Source: Prosopocoilus inquinatus
Lineage: Eukaryota; Arthropoda; Insecta; Coleoptera; Lucanidae
NCBI GenBank assembly: GCA_036172665.1
Contig: CM069870.1
Coordinates: forward strand, 29,672,001 to 29,736,000
DNA: 64,000 bases
Reading direction: 5' to 3'
Positions 11,453-23,402 of the stretch are shown piece after piece (positions within the stretch are counted from its first letter, which is position 1; each line of letters begins with the position of its first letter). The notes below the pieces were generated by a model. The model did not search any database. It was not told the origin of the DNA and saw nothing but the letters and a program-made list of their open reading frames with translations. Made by a program: the position numbers and the translations under genes.

Positions 11453-12492
11453 ACCTGCTCCTGAGGCTCGACTGGTCGACGACTTAAAAGATCCCGTTGG
11501 GCCCCGCCACATATAAAAAGAATATGTTACAGGATCTGAAATGTTAGGTATAATTTCGCGATTTTCCATAAAAAATTTCCGCGCGTACCAACGAAGAATA
11601 GCAAATTTAAAAAGCTGACGAAACAGAATGTTAAACAAAAAGAAAGCACAGAAAGGTTTATAATGAGGACGACACAATCACAATTTTGGCTTTAATAGCT
11701 TGAAATATAGTCCTCGTGTTTACGCAATAATCTATAATAACATTGAGAGATACTTACGAAAGATTGATTCCCACTTTTTTGGTTAGATTTTACTTTGAGG
11801 ATTTTGGAAAAATATAGACAAAAACATTTTTCAAACAATTTAACGAATGGAATAATACAACAAAAATTGTAAACGGCAGACTTAGGAAAACTTAAATTTA
11901 TTAGAATTCAAGAGAAATGTACAATAACACAAGAAAATAAATGTTTGTTGTAGATAGTTTACTTGTAAGTAATAATTTAACTCAATTATTTATGTATTAC
12001 TGATTTATTTACACTTTTATTAACGGCTCTTAACGGGGAGAGATTTTTACCGGAGAAATTTACTTTCAAAGTACAAAATTTTTAGATCTGGCTGGTCATA
12101 AATTTTTTCGATCCCGTTATTTTGAGTGAAAAATGTATAATAAAACTATATTTAGCTTCTGTTTCACTACAGAGAAGTTAGCACATCTTTTTCAAAACGG
12201 TTAAACATCAAAAAAAAAAAAATCAGACTTACACATTAAAGGTGCCGACAGACCGTTTCGCATCTGCTGGTAAGTTAATCTGTGGTCAAAAGTGAGTGCG
12301 CAATATTTCATTTAGTTGCCTAGGTCAACGCAGTTATCTTTCTTTTGCTATTCCATGTTTCTAACGATTTTGTTATTGCATTTAATACGCAATGCTATAT
12401 CCGTCAATTAATTATTAATTATTAGTAGACATACCTACTACCGATATCATGAAAAACTAGAACATCTTTTAAATACAGTAGGCATGCCTGCT
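11453..12492. other. No gene seen
   Basis: AT-rich DNA. Minus-strand open frames at the left edge overlap the SINE flank and resemble no known protein. Confidence 0.45.
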
Positions 12493-12622
12493 TATGCCCG
12501 ATTTCTTCACCTGATAAATTTATCTGTTAGGTATTATCCTTGAAAACCATTGTATCGATAATAGTTTCCGAGGATATGACCTGGCAGATAAACTTATCAA
12601 GAAATGAAAAAATCGGGCCTGT
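12493..12622. mobile_element. MITE (GCCCGATTTCTT family)
   Basis: Inverted arms read GCCCGATTTCTTCACCTGAT on the left and, reverse-complemented, GCCCGATTTTTTCATTTC on the right. Both continue into shared TTTATCTG and ATCCT blocks. A half copy of the family lies at 27972-28033 (CACCTGATAAATTTATCTGCC). Non-coding. Confidence 0.65.
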
Positions 12623-13441
12623 ATCATATTATATTAAGTACATCATACAGTGACCGCCAAAAAGTTTGACTTTTTTAAAAAAGTTCTTGCGCCAACAGCT
12701 TGCGATAACCAAAAGAAGCAGGACAAATCTAGTGAGCAACTTTTAATGTAGTAGTAGTTAGTAGTTAGTTAAATGTTAGAATTTAGAATTGCTTTACTTA
12801 GTTTTCAATTCATCGTAGGTAGGATTAATGATGATTAAATAAACTTAACAAAAAATTACCAAATTGTTTCTTATTTTACTTTCGCACCGAAGATGACCAG
12901 TTGCGATGTCTTTTAAATCAAAACAAACGAGCTTCAGAAGGAACATTTAAAAAACATGGAATTATAAACTCGTACGTAAACCGTCCCTCGACTTGTAGAA
13001 TAATTAGAAGACTATGCAGTTGCGAAGTTTCTGAAAATTTTACTTCCCCTCTGAGATCCGCCAACCTACTGCGAAAAAAGGAGAATAGCTCAGTCGCCCA
13101 GTGTTTTAATCGAGTTGCTTACGCGTACTGCTATTAAGATCTTGTGATTCAACTGGAGGAATGTGTCTCTAATCGTAAGTGAGAAAGATATGATTACTGA
13201 CCCAGGTTAAGCACTAGGTTACGACTTCTGAACGTAATCCAAGGTTAAGGAACTATCCCTTTGCACTTGAATCTATACCAAATGAAACAAGCCAAGATTG
13301 TACAATATTGAAATTTGCAGTTGTGCAATCTTTTGACTTGTTTTATTTTGTACTCTGAAGTTTAGCGCACTGCGTGTCACACAACACTTATCAATACATC
13401 AATTTGTTTAGATCAACTTGAAACTAAAAATTAAAAAAAAG
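12623..13441. other. No gene seen
   Basis: The 78-codon open frame around 12901-13137 matches nothing I recognise, and the surroundings lack other coding signs. I see nothing else. Confidence 0.4.
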
Positions 13442-13520
13442 CAACCCATGGGGGAATCGAACCCACCGACCTTCGCGTCTTTTCAAACAGCACGATGCTC
13501 TACCACTGAGCTAACGGGTC
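13442..13520 (-). tRNA. tRNA-like sequence with oversized anticodon loop (probable pseudogene)
   Basis: Minus strand: a 7-bp acceptor GACCCGT/ATGGGTT, a D arm GCTC-AGTGGTA-GAGC with a good A box (TAGCTCAGTGG), and a B box GGTTCGATTCC. The anticodon stem TCGTG/CGCGA encloses a 13-nt loop instead of 7. The T stem has one T-C mismatch. Position and boxes fit a tRNA, but no anticodon can be assigned. It may be a pseudogene, a SINE-related tRNA copy, or a tRNA carrying a tiny insertion. Confidence 0.55.
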
Positions 13521-14545
13521 ATACAATCAAAATATTTAACGAATGTATAAGTACCGAAATTAATCCAATGTGATCTATTGATAAGATAAATTTGGAAATA
13601 ATAATTTATGTAACAGACGCAGAAAGTGATACTTTTCTTTCCAAGGATGCCTTCGTCTCGTGAAATAAGGAACCCAGGCGTTCAACATAGTGAGTGATTC
13701 AAAATCAGCGTCCGACCCGAAAACCACAGGTAGTTTACAAAAAAAAGACAACAAAACGTTTACATGTACAGGGGGCCTAATATCCATAGTTAGAGTTAAA
13801 ATGCATTGAAAATTTAGATATAAATTGGTTGATGGGCACTAGGTACAGCTATATTGCGTCATAGGAGCAATGAGCTCACGTGGAATAGAGCGTTTACCTT
13901 AAAAAGAAACTGTAAAACGTTTCTATTTATGGCTTTCTTCCTAAAAAAATGTACATTACGCAATTAATTCATTCGAATTTTGGAATTGTGTATGTATACG
14001 TAAGAAATGAATCATAATTTCCATTTTGTATTCAAAAGAGGTGATTTTTGAAATGCCTCTCATAGATTTTTCTGGCAGTTTCGGACTTCCATGATCTTAG
14101 TGAATACGCTCCTAACGGGTCGGATTCATTATTCTGAATCACCCTGTATTTACACAGTAAACTAAAAATAACTTCAAAGAAATCTGATTTATTACATTTA
14201 CATCTGACTGGAAGTAGTCTTTATTGTAAAGATTATTTCTACGGAAGCAACTGTTTTTTTATGGTAACTCTGACGCGAGGACTGTAAAGACAAACAAAAA
14301 ATGTTTACAAAACTTTAGATTGATTTTGTTAGAAAATATATTCCGACACCTAAACAAAACTGTATAAGAGTATAAAATTTAGAAAAATTTTGTTGCAAAT
14401 CGTTCTTGATTGCAGTGAAACCGTCGAGCAGCCTCTATACAGCTGTCCCCCCCCCCTATTTGGGGCTTCTTCAGCAGAAACGTAGCACGAGATCTCCACT
14501 GCAAACTACAAACGACTTGACCAATTTATTCGCAATTGCGATATA
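13521..14545. other. Unassigned, with a solo transposon-like end
   Basis: A CACCCTGTA motif near 14149 resembles the outer end of mariner-like or foldback elements, but no partner end is evident. A fragment of the MITE family at 14546 (TTTTGTTGCAAATCGTT) lies at about 14387-14430, and a C-run at 14446-14456. No gene. Confidence 0.35.
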
Positions 14546-14794
14546 ATAGTGATGAATAGATAAAATAGCGAAACCCTACGATCACTTTTTGACCTAACAT
14601 TGCATAAGGATTGACAAATTGAAATGGGTTTGCTACATAATAAGTCACTCCATGCAAGGCGGCCATGTTTGCCGTCAAAGCATAATGAAAGTTTAAAAAA
14701 AATTGTTGCAAATCGTTTTTGATTGCAGAGAAACCCTCCTTATGCGGTCAAAAAGCGATCGTAGGGTGTCGCTGTTTTATTTATTCATCACTAT
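14546..14794. mobile_element. MITE family A, copy 1
   Basis: TIRs of roughly 48 bp start TAGTGATGAATAGATAAAAT and end TTTATTCATCACTA. They include ACGATC.CTTTTTGACC and its complement. The internal motif TTGTTGCAAATCGTTTTTG is shared with copies at 24396-24706 and 51178-51390 and a partial copy near 49590. Overlapping short open frames on both strands are translations of the arms. Confidence 0.8.
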
Positions 14795-15204
14795 AAAATT
14801 TAGGTTACACAAAAAGGATCTGAATTACGTGTATCAGACGACAGCTGTTCGAATTATGAATCGCTATAGTTTAATAGGAAAAACTATTGGTTACCTAACA
14901 AAGGACTCCATGTTTTAATTTTTTTAAATAATATTGCAATAACGTGCGGACGGGGGTCAAAATTGGAAACCAACTTTTTATTCTCTTTTATCTCCAATTC
15001 TTTCAACAATACGGACAAAGTTGGATCTCAATTTTCCTTGTGAATAGCGCTATGGTTTTCGGTAAAAAGCCAGAAATCGATTTTCCAATTCTCTTTCCGC
15101 GGTTGCTCGAATGGCGTTTACATATATTTTCAGAATTATCGAAAATGCTTCGCCTCTTGTCTCTCTAATCTTTGATCTCTTTTGCCTTCAGATTAATAGC
15201 TTGA
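14795..15204. other. No gene seen
   Basis: Two short plus-strand open frames occur here (about 70 codons each), with no recognisable domain. I regard them as chance. Confidence 0.4.
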
Positions 15205-15598
15205 CTGGGTGTCCCACAACGTACGGAGGAGATTGAAAGAGCAGGAGTAGGACATCAAAATAAAGCTATTTTTCTTAATTCACTTTTGACTAAAATCCAA
15301 TAATAAGAAAGTTCCAGCAATTTAACTTTCTTTGTTTCTTCTTTAATTTACATCTACAGCTTCTTAATGAATAAAATTTATTGTTGTTCTATTAACTCAT
15401 AAATGCCTCAAATTTGAATTTAAAACGTGAAATATTACTATAGGGAGTAACTTTTGTTTATTAATTAATTTTATTTTCAACTCCTGTAACTTCTTAATTA
15501 TGGATTTCTTACCAAAAATTTATTAAGAAAAAATCTTTAATTTCATCTCCTCTAGCTACCCTTTTAATCTCCTCCGTAGGTTATGAGACACCCAGTAT
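15205..15598. mobile_element. MITE with GGGTGTCCCAC-type ends (~390 bp)
   Basis: Left end ACTGGGTGTCCCACAACGTA, followed by CGGAGGAGATT. The right end is the complement of ACTGGGTGTCTCATAACCTA, followed by CGGAGGAGATT. The TIR is about 35 bp and the interior is AT-rich and non-coding. Confidence 0.75.
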
Positions 15599-16898
15599 AT
15601 TCAAATAAATAAAAAGTCGAAATTTTGTTTACAACAGAAAAACTAAACAGTATAAACAGTATTGCAAACGAAAAAAAAATTAATGTGAACAGCTTTCTTT
15701 GACAAACAAATAAAAACATCAAGATCAACCAAAATTTAACAAATTAAATATTCTGAAAGCTACAGCATTATTCGAAGGCGAATAGTTTAACACCTCCCGA
15801 AATGTTACAAAGTCAATAATAAAGCAATCTGTCTTAGGCCCGGTTTTTCAAGCACAGTTTAATTTTATTCTTTAGTTAATTTCCGTATACTCCTATAGGA
15901 ATAAACTGATGAATAAAGTTAAACCGAAAGGGAAATATGGACCTAAACATCTGTGTTTCTGTAATATTAATTTTTCAGGACGCTTTGAACTTAAGTACGT
16001 CACAAATGATTGATGCCAATATCAATATACAGGATGATCGGTACCTGCTAGCATTTGAAATTGATTTAATTCTAATAATAACCAGCCACCACGCCTCCTT
16101 GCCAAGTTTCCTAAGCTTGGGGAATCATGGTGTAGGAAAAAAAATTGTAATATCCATTATACATATAAAACTTAATATTTAGTTCCTGCGATATTTTGAT
16201 TTTTGGCGTTTTTTTTTAGAAATGCACACCTTACTTCCACTTATTGTGAATTACACAGACAGAATATTTTTTTCTTAAAATGAACTTTTGTAATTAATTT
16301 TCTTTTTCTAGTTTCTAAAATAAAACTCCAGACAACGTAATAAGCATAAAAAAAACTGCACTTGCAGTAAAATAACAATACAGCTGATAATGTGATAAAA
16401 TTAGAAAATCAAATCGTTTTTCATTCATTGCACAAGCAGAGAGTCTTTGAAGATTGCTTTTCCAAGAACATCAGAGTATGTCATATTGGTATAGTAGCAG
16501 AATATGAAATAAAATTTCATGCAAATATGTAAATAACATGTAGTTTTATTTAGCACAACAAAAATATGCAAACCATTGCAACAAGCCCAGTGCGCTTCAT
16601 GAAACAGGCAAAACATAATAATTACCATAATCTGACATATCACATTGAGTTTTTCTTTTCGTGCTGGGAATTTGAATTTAATTGCTCACAGTACGAGTAG
16701 GTAGCTGTTACTTAACTAACGGGAACGTTTAACCACAACTGACCTGATAAAATGCAGCCTGGCTTTGAAGCGTTATCAATACGGTCGGTATGATGTCACA
16801 CCGTGGTAAGTAAATGTGTTACAGGAAATAAAAGTTTGTGGAAAACTATCGCCTAAAATTAAATTAGGTACAAAGTATATCAATGGATATCAGAAATT
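15599..16898. other. No gene seen
   Basis: AT-rich. A hairpin-like half element begins near 15835 (TTAGGCCCGGTTTTTCAAG), similar to the CTTAGGCCCNGTTTT ends of other small MITEs here. Short open frames show no domain. Confidence 0.4.
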
Positions 16899-17576
16899 GT
16901 ACAGGGTGGATTAATTTCGATGTCTCTTATGGGCATCTCCGTAACTATAAGTGATAGAAAAAAAAGTAGTGGCCGAGTCTCGATCTCTTTTTTGGAGATT
17001 AAGTCAAGAGCGTAAACAAAAATGGGCTATCTTCTTTTGTTTTCAAGTTATGGTCAAAAATTGACATTTTCGACTTTTCGTTTTTCGGTCATATCTCGTT
17101 TATTTTTAGAGATATTAGAAAACTGTTTGATCATTATTAGGACACTTTTTGGAATACAATTCAGTGGTGTAGTTGCTTTTTTAATATTTACTTAAATTTT
17201 CGAGATATAACATAAAGTTATGTTTTTTTATATGGAAATCATAGTAGGCAATGCCTTCATTAAATAGAGATTTTTTTTTCTGTTTTCAAAAATATATACT
17301 TTGTTGGGTTTATTTCTTATAATTAATAGGAAAAATGCCATTTTTGTTATTAGCCTTGCGTATCCTAGTCTGAGTAGGCTGGCTTCAGTGCAATGCCAAC
17401 ATTTTTTTAATTTTTATTAAATATTAACGAACATTCAAACCTTTAGGCAGTTTTGACCGCGTAAAGAATTTAATATTCACTTTATTTTACAAAATTCCGT
17501 TTGAGAAATGTAGCACCCATCGCGACCGATCTGGCAAAAGCTTTTTTGTTTTTTTTAAATATGAATGCACGCAAAT

Positions 17577-17965
17577 CACTATCGGTTTATAGCTTCGTTA
17601 GAAAGAAACGTTGAACATTCCTGTAATTTTCACAATATCTTTTTAAAATTGAAAACAATTTTTATACAATTTCCATCGGACAAGAAACGACTTCTATAAA
17701 AAATATAATTGAAGTCGACTCTTGTTCGATGAAATATGTGAGAGAAAATAGTTTTTAAACTTTAAACCGGATACTGTTAAATCGCAAGAACACTCTACGT
17801 TTCGCTATCGCTTCATAGTTTCGCCAGGAGTGAAAAAATGTAAATAAACAAGTTGTCAAGAGAAGCGAAAAGATAACATGATTTTACACTAAAATACAAG
17901 TTGTTTGGATAAACATAAAGGTAATAATAACTAAATTAGAACTAATTTAAGCTTTCTTTTTTTTT
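17577..17965 (-). mobile_element. Two tail-to-tail PLE end fragments in the foldback loop
   Basis: Minus-strand 17700-17965 aligns block by block with the 3' terminal region of the 34-37.8 kb PLE (ATAATTGAAG, TTGTTCGATGAAA, AAACCGGA, the hammerhead, AAATAAACAAGTTGTCAAGAG, AACATGATTTT, terminal T-run). Plus-strand 17612-17695 carries the opposite-facing terminus (GAAACGTTGAAC...CATCGGACAAGAA). An additional minus-strand half hammerhead (CTAACGAAGCTATAAA) lies at 17577-17612. The two element tails therefore meet near 17696. No coding part remains. Confidence 0.75.
17791..17832 (-). ncRNA. Degenerate PLE hammerhead motif
   Basis: Same architecture as the motifs at 34298-34339 and 37754-37795: CACUC/GAGUG stem I and a GAAACGU half. 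The conserved CUGACGA is CUGGCGA, changing the invariant A6 position, and the stem II sequence has drifted. It is most likely catalytically dead. Confidence 0.6.
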
Positions 17966-18833
17966 GTTTCTCTTGAGTTATATTTTATTAAAAAAACGAA
18001 AAACAAAAACAAACACACATATAGTAAAATATAACAAAATCGGAGATGTATCAAACTAAATTTGCGTGCATTCATATTTAATAAAAACAAAAAAGCTTTT
18101 GCCAGATCGGTCGCGATGGGTGGTACATTTCTCAAACGGAATTTTGTAAAATAAAGTGAATATGAAATTCTTTACGCGGTCAAAACTGCCTAAAGGTTTG
18201 AATGTTCGTTAATATTTAATACAAATTAAAAAAATATTGGCACTGCACTGAAGCCAGCCTACTCAGACTAGGATACGCAAGGCTAATAACAAAAATGGCA
18301 TTTTTCCTATTAATTATAAGAAATAAATCCAACAAAGTATATATTTTTGAAAACAGAAAAAAAATTTCTATTTAATGAAGGCATTGCCTACTATGATTTC
18401 CATATAAAAAAACATAACTTTATGTTATATCTCGAAAATTTAAGTAAATATTAAAAAAGCAACTACACCACTGAATTGTATTCCAAAAAGTGTCCTAATA
18501 ATGATCAAACAGTTTTCTAATATCTCTAAAAATAAACGAGATATGACCGAAAAACGAAAAGTCGAAAATGTCAATTTTTGACCATAACTTGAAAACAAAA
18601 GAAGATAGCCAATTTTTGTTTACGCTTTTGACTTAATCTCCAAAAAAGAGATAGAGACTTGGCCAATAGTTTTTTTCTATCTCTTATAGTTACGGAGATT
18701 CCCGTAAGAGACATCGAAACTAATCCACCCTGTACATACAGTTTAATACACAATAAACTGTTTAATGTAAAATGGCCTTAAGCAAGCTTCAGATTCATTT
18801 ATCACAGTTACTGGTGCTATGATTAAATACTTT

Positions 18834-18983
18834 TAGGGGCCTATTCTGTATGAAAAGCGTTAAATTTAAAGTGCTGTTAAAGTTTGTTGCTACGGTAACA
18901 ACCAATCATAGAATGGTATTTTAAATTTTAAAGGACCTCTAAATTTTAACAGCCCGTTAATAAGCTACAGAATACGCCCCTTA
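18834..18983. mobile_element. MITE (TAGGGGCCTATTCTGTA ends)
   Basis: An inverted-end pair, TAGGGGCCTATTCTGTAT and CTACAGAATACGCCCCTTA, with imperfect internal pairing (TTTAAAG/CTTTAAAAT). ~150 bp and non-coding. Confidence 0.65.
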
Positions 18984-20638
18984 GTCGGGAATTTGATTAT
19001 TATTTTTGAAATTTGCTGAAACATTACAGTTGTCTTTTGCTTGACCAACCCCAATTTTGATTAGAAGCAATTCACTGCATCTGAGCGATTTTAAATTTTT
19101 ACTGCAATAACTGAATAGCTTTTGCCATGATTATTGAAATCATGTAACTACTTCATTGGCTTAAATCTTGATATACTCGGAAACAGAAAAAATAAAGACA
19201 CGTCGCAGATTACATTTTTAAATGTATAAATCGAGTAGATTTATTTAAAAATAGATGAATGATACATTAATACTAAAATAGAAGATAAAGATAAAAAATT
19301 ATTTCCTCAAAAAATCCAACGCCTAAACGTTGCTGATGAAATGCCCCAGTAACCGAATTACGTAACATCTCCTGTGTTATTTCCCCGCAGAGTTTGAAAT
19401 ATGCGCTCTTTTAACTCCTTCATATTAGTCACTGTTGTTCTGCACATTAAACATAAACGTTTATCAATGATTTGCTTCACTTAGACCAACTCGATTTCCG
19501 ACCGACTTCTGGAAACGAATTTCACAGGTCAATCAGTTTAACTCATCGTTTAATTAGGAAATGGGTTTCTGAAACAATTTAACGCCTTGCTAATTTAACG
19601 CGGCAAACAGATCCGTTCAAGTGATTAGCACAGAGGCAGTTTACATAAATATACTTTCCTGTATCAATTCAAATAACATTTTTTTTTCACCTTCAATGAA
19701 CTGTTCGCTCGTTTTTCCTCAGTTTTTATTTTCCAACTTTTATTTATGAAAAATAAATTATAAATAAATATGTTAAAACTGCTGAAAAAATAGTAGCCTT
19801 CAGTTTGACATTAGAGTAACTCAACTGTTAATTAAAGTACAACCTATTAATTCGAAGTTTAAACTATTATCTGTTCAATCGTTTTTCTCGACAGAGAATT
19901 GGGATGACATTTTTATCGGCATCACAATGAAATGAATATGAAATATAGATGTCAGATGAGACGGCTATGTTTATTTTCAATTTCAAGTTCATGATTTTAT
20001 TATACTCACACCACCTACAGTAGTAGGTACCTACAATATTTATGGCAGTCCATCGCAGGTGTGTGCTTCTTCGTATTTGGCAGTATAGTTAGATTACTAA
20101 TGTGGAATTGTCATAATATTTCTCGTCAGATTCTGTCATCCAAAGTAGCATCTATGAAAATTCACCTAAGCAACCTAAGGAAACGAAAACACGGCCTTTC
20201 TGACGAAAGGAAAAGAGTAAATGCCTAATAATTGACGAAAGAGTTCAGATACCCGATTTGGTTTAATTCGTTCGTTATATTTTTCCAAATGTCCGCAACA
20301 AACTTTATTATATTTAATGATCAACTAGTATTATGAGTTTCTGCGTAGAAACGGTGCCTTATACACTTAAAATAGAAAATTAATATTATAAATCAAACAT
20401 AATTAGAAAAGTAAATTTTTTATTATGTTTTTATGAAAATTTTTTAATTCATTTCTTCCATAAATTGCAAACTAAAAGCAGATATTTTGATGGTTCTAAC
20501 TAAACATGAACGCATTCTTCACTTTTTCAGGTAAACATTTAACATTTATTTGTTTCTTCTTAACTGAGATCTCATATAATTTTTAGTAAATAGAAACAGA
20601 TTTCTTTTTACAAAGCAAAAAATTATAGTCCAAATGTC
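18984..20638. other. No gene seen
   Basis: 1.65 kb of AT-rich DNA without a supportable frame, RNA or repeat boundary. Confidence 0.45.
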
Positions 20639-22159
20639 TAGGGATGGCAAAAAAGTTTCTCATATGATACTCGTATATCGTTAACCGTATATCAATACAT
20701 TCCATGTATCGTTACAAATGTACCGGGTGGAAAGTTTCAATCCCGAACATAGCAAACTGGTATTGAAAACTATGTTTCTGTGAATTGCTGCTCGCCATTT
20801 GAAGATACAAAAATGGCAATGGTATTAAAGAAAAGAGAAAATTTTGGACAATATTATCGCGTTAAAATTATTCCTAAATATTAATACTAATAATAATAAT
20901 AATACGAAATATATATTAAATTTTCAAACTTTAAACGAAAAATTTAGTCGCCTATGTCAGATTGGAAACTTTCAGTTCTTTCTATTAATGTAAAATAATT
21001 TATACGTCATGCGTCAGTCAGAAAATATTATGAATTATTGTACAGAGCAAATAATAGGTGGGTACTTTTGTTGTTTAGGTTATAACAATTATTTCTTTAT
21101 TAGAATGATAATTGTGTCATTGCCTACAAAAATACTGTCGTTTCCGACTATGGTTTCTGATACTATCAATAAACTTGATGAAATAATACCATGGGCAATC
21201 GATATCGACATAACTCGATACTAAATCAGTTATAAATTCAATTGTACTAAGAATTAAATAAGTTTCGTACTGTTCAAGAATAAGTAACACATAACTGTAA
21301 AGATTAAAAATAATAACCATATTAATTCAACAAATTAAGTTGTCATCAACATCGTTTTGAAATTAACAAGAAAAGTAGGAAAGTATTTTGTGAAGCAATG
21401 TAGGTGCAAATAAATAAATCGTAACAATTTTTCATCGTCAGTATGCTACACAGATGAACGGAATTATATTTTGAATAAAAAGCCCATTTTTCATTTGAAA
21501 TTTAAAAATTTGATTTCTATTTCAAAAGTGTTAACACAATAGGAATAATTTTAAGATGATAGTATTTTTGTATCTTTAAATAGCGAGCAGTAATTTACAT
21601 TAACATAGTTCTCAATGCAAGGTTGCTATGTTCGGGTTTGAAACTTTACACCCGTTATATATTTTTATATAATGATATATCGGGTTTTTTTTTAATTTGG
21701 CGGGAATTTTATATGTGCGCATTTAATTCACACTATTCCCCGTACCATTTTCAGCACTGTACACTTCAGATTAAAAAAGAAAAAAGAATCTTAAACAAAG
21801 TGACAGAGAAGTATCGAATCAAACAATAAACATTGAGTATGGTAGTCTGTTCCTTAACTTTGATCTCACACGGGCCTTACTTTTTATGAGAATATATTTA
21901 AGATTTTCAAAATAACAAACGAGAATGAAAAAATTTCAGAAATTCGAGTATATTTCTTTAACACGACTATGAGCATTCCAATAACAGATTGCATTTTTTT
22001 ATAACTGCGCAAATTAAAAACATATATCGAAAGATTATTTTAAAATATATCGATATTTTTACCGATTTATAAAATAATAATATCGATATAATATATATCG
22101 ATATTTTTAATAAATACAGTGATATTTCTAGTATATCAATATATCGTTGCCATCCCTAA
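20639..22159. mobile_element. hAT-like element with nested inverted-repeat element
   Basis: Ends are TAGGGATGGCAA on the left and TTGCCATCCCTA on the right. The flanks AAATGTCT and AAATGTAC may be a decayed 8-bp duplication. This fits hAT-type insertion. Subterminal regions are rich in ATCGATATAT repeats (notably 22020-22140). No transposase is recognisable. Confidence 0.6.
20721..21662. mobile_element. Inverted-repeat element nested in the hAT-like element
   Basis: Arms of about 100 bp, at 20721-20825 and 21560-21662, are imperfect reverse complements (GGGTGGAAAGTTTCAATCCC and GGGTTTGAAACTTTACACCC at the ends; CATAGCAA and TTGCTATG next). The ~730-bp interior is AT-rich. Short open frames there (21009-21320) show no domain. 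Confidence 0.65.
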
Positions 22160-22243
22160 ATGTACAAAACTACTTGTCATTGTTCACTCGAACTCCAAGA
22201 TGGAGGTAAACAAGGTAATTTCCTCTTTATTAAAAGTTAAATA

Positions 22244-22393
22244 CTAAGGGCTGATTTCATAATCGAACTAAAGGAAACTTTAAAATAAAAGTCCTATTCT
22301 GATATATAAATGACTATGTTCTCGCATTTTTTTAAACGTATAACTGAGACTTTAATTTTAAAACCTTAATTCGATTATGAAATCGGGCCTTAG
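22244..22393. mobile_element. MITE (CTAAGGGCTGATTTCATAATC ends)
   Basis: Terminal arms read CTAAGGGCTGATTTCATAAT and ATTATGAAATCGGGCCTTAG, with further pairing inward around ACTTTAA/TTTTAAAACC. ~150 bp and non-coding. The ends resemble the nested element at 10969-11091. Confidence 0.75.
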
Positions 22394-23029
22394 TGTAACT
22401 ACTTATGCAACAACGTTTAACAAATTTTGGTAAATATTTTCACTTATATTGTATACGTGAAGGTCTTAATATAATATGTAGAACTTAACCAATTATGGAT
22501 GTTAATGCGTGATTTTTTTTCATTTTTCGTCGATGTCAAATAATTGCATCTTAAGTTTTATTCCCGGTGGATAAATGTTTAATTTGAAAAAGTGGATATT
22601 ACACTGATTTTTAGTTACTTAGATACCTAGACCTAAGAAAACCTAATTAGTTTTACTCCGTAAAATTTTTCGCTGTATATGTAAGACTATAACAAGCTAA
22701 TTAAAATACTTACAGTATTGTGTGTTACACTTCAAAACAAACAAAAATAATATAGACTGATTGTTAGTTGGTTACACTTAATTGTAGGACAAATATGTAC
22801 GCAAAGGCCTCATATATGTAAGTAATAATTTATAAAATAAATTACGAAAATTGAATAAGCTATAGCTAGATCTTACTCATTTTGTAATATATGTATTAGG
22901 TAGTAATAATAGTAGGTATATTGTGTTGAACAATATCTAAGTTAGATAAATCTAAAACTGTTATGTTTACGTTAAACTTCAAATTTTTCGATGATTCTAT
23001 CAAGCAAATTATATATAATATTATAATAT
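22394..23029. other. No gene seen
   Basis: AT-rich, with no supportable feature. Confidence 0.45.
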
Positions 23030-23402
23030 CTCATTTTTTAGGTAAGGCTACAGAAACAAACCTATGGAGTTAGGTCATAGGATCGTGGGGGGCCAATTAT
23101 TGTTCCTGTTTCGACTGACAGAAAAACCCTTCTCGAAGCTCAATGTCTTCCACTTGATTCAGAAAAGGTTCCAAAATTTCAGTTCTGTACCGGTAGGCAT
23201 ATAGGTTTCTTTCCAAAAAAAATGGCTTTCTGCCAACACTGCCATATTCTCTGAAGCGTTTCACCGACAGATTTAGTATATCGTAAGATTGCTTGTACTG
23301 AAACTGTATATCAGGAAATGTTTCACGAAACTCCTCCAGCGCATCAGGTATCGAATTAACCCACCTATTACTAACTTTATGCCAATTTCTAAAATAAGTC
23401 TG
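23030..23402 (-). pseudogene. Internally deleted Tc1/mariner-like transposase fragment
   Basis: On the minus strand one frame reads an HTH-type N-terminal segment (DALEEFRETFPD and SVKRFREYGSVGRKP). It passes directly into the middle of a DDE domain (YRYRTEILEPFLNQVEDIELREGFF). A WPP and then frameshifted DFFLWGYLK-like remnants follow. The first catalytic Asp region is missing, so the copy has an internal deletion that joins the two parts. EILEPFLNQ closely resembles the block ELLEPFINQ in the 58949-59843 pseudogene, indicating a related family. Premature stops and a frameshift make it non-functional. Confidence 0.7.

Larger units (their letters stand above)
16899..18735. mobile_element. Foldback element with ~676-bp arms
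   Basis: The left arm 16899-17575 and right arm 18060-18735 are close reverse complements. Ends are GTACAGGGTGGATTA and TAATCCACCCTGTAC. The ~484-bp loop contains two PLE terminal fragments. There is no transposase. Minus-strand frames in 17947-18135 and 18571-18753 are translations of arm or loop sequence. The arms contain repeated hydrophobic-looking AT tracts with no coding evidence. Non-autonomous; superfamily unknown. Confidence 0.85.
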
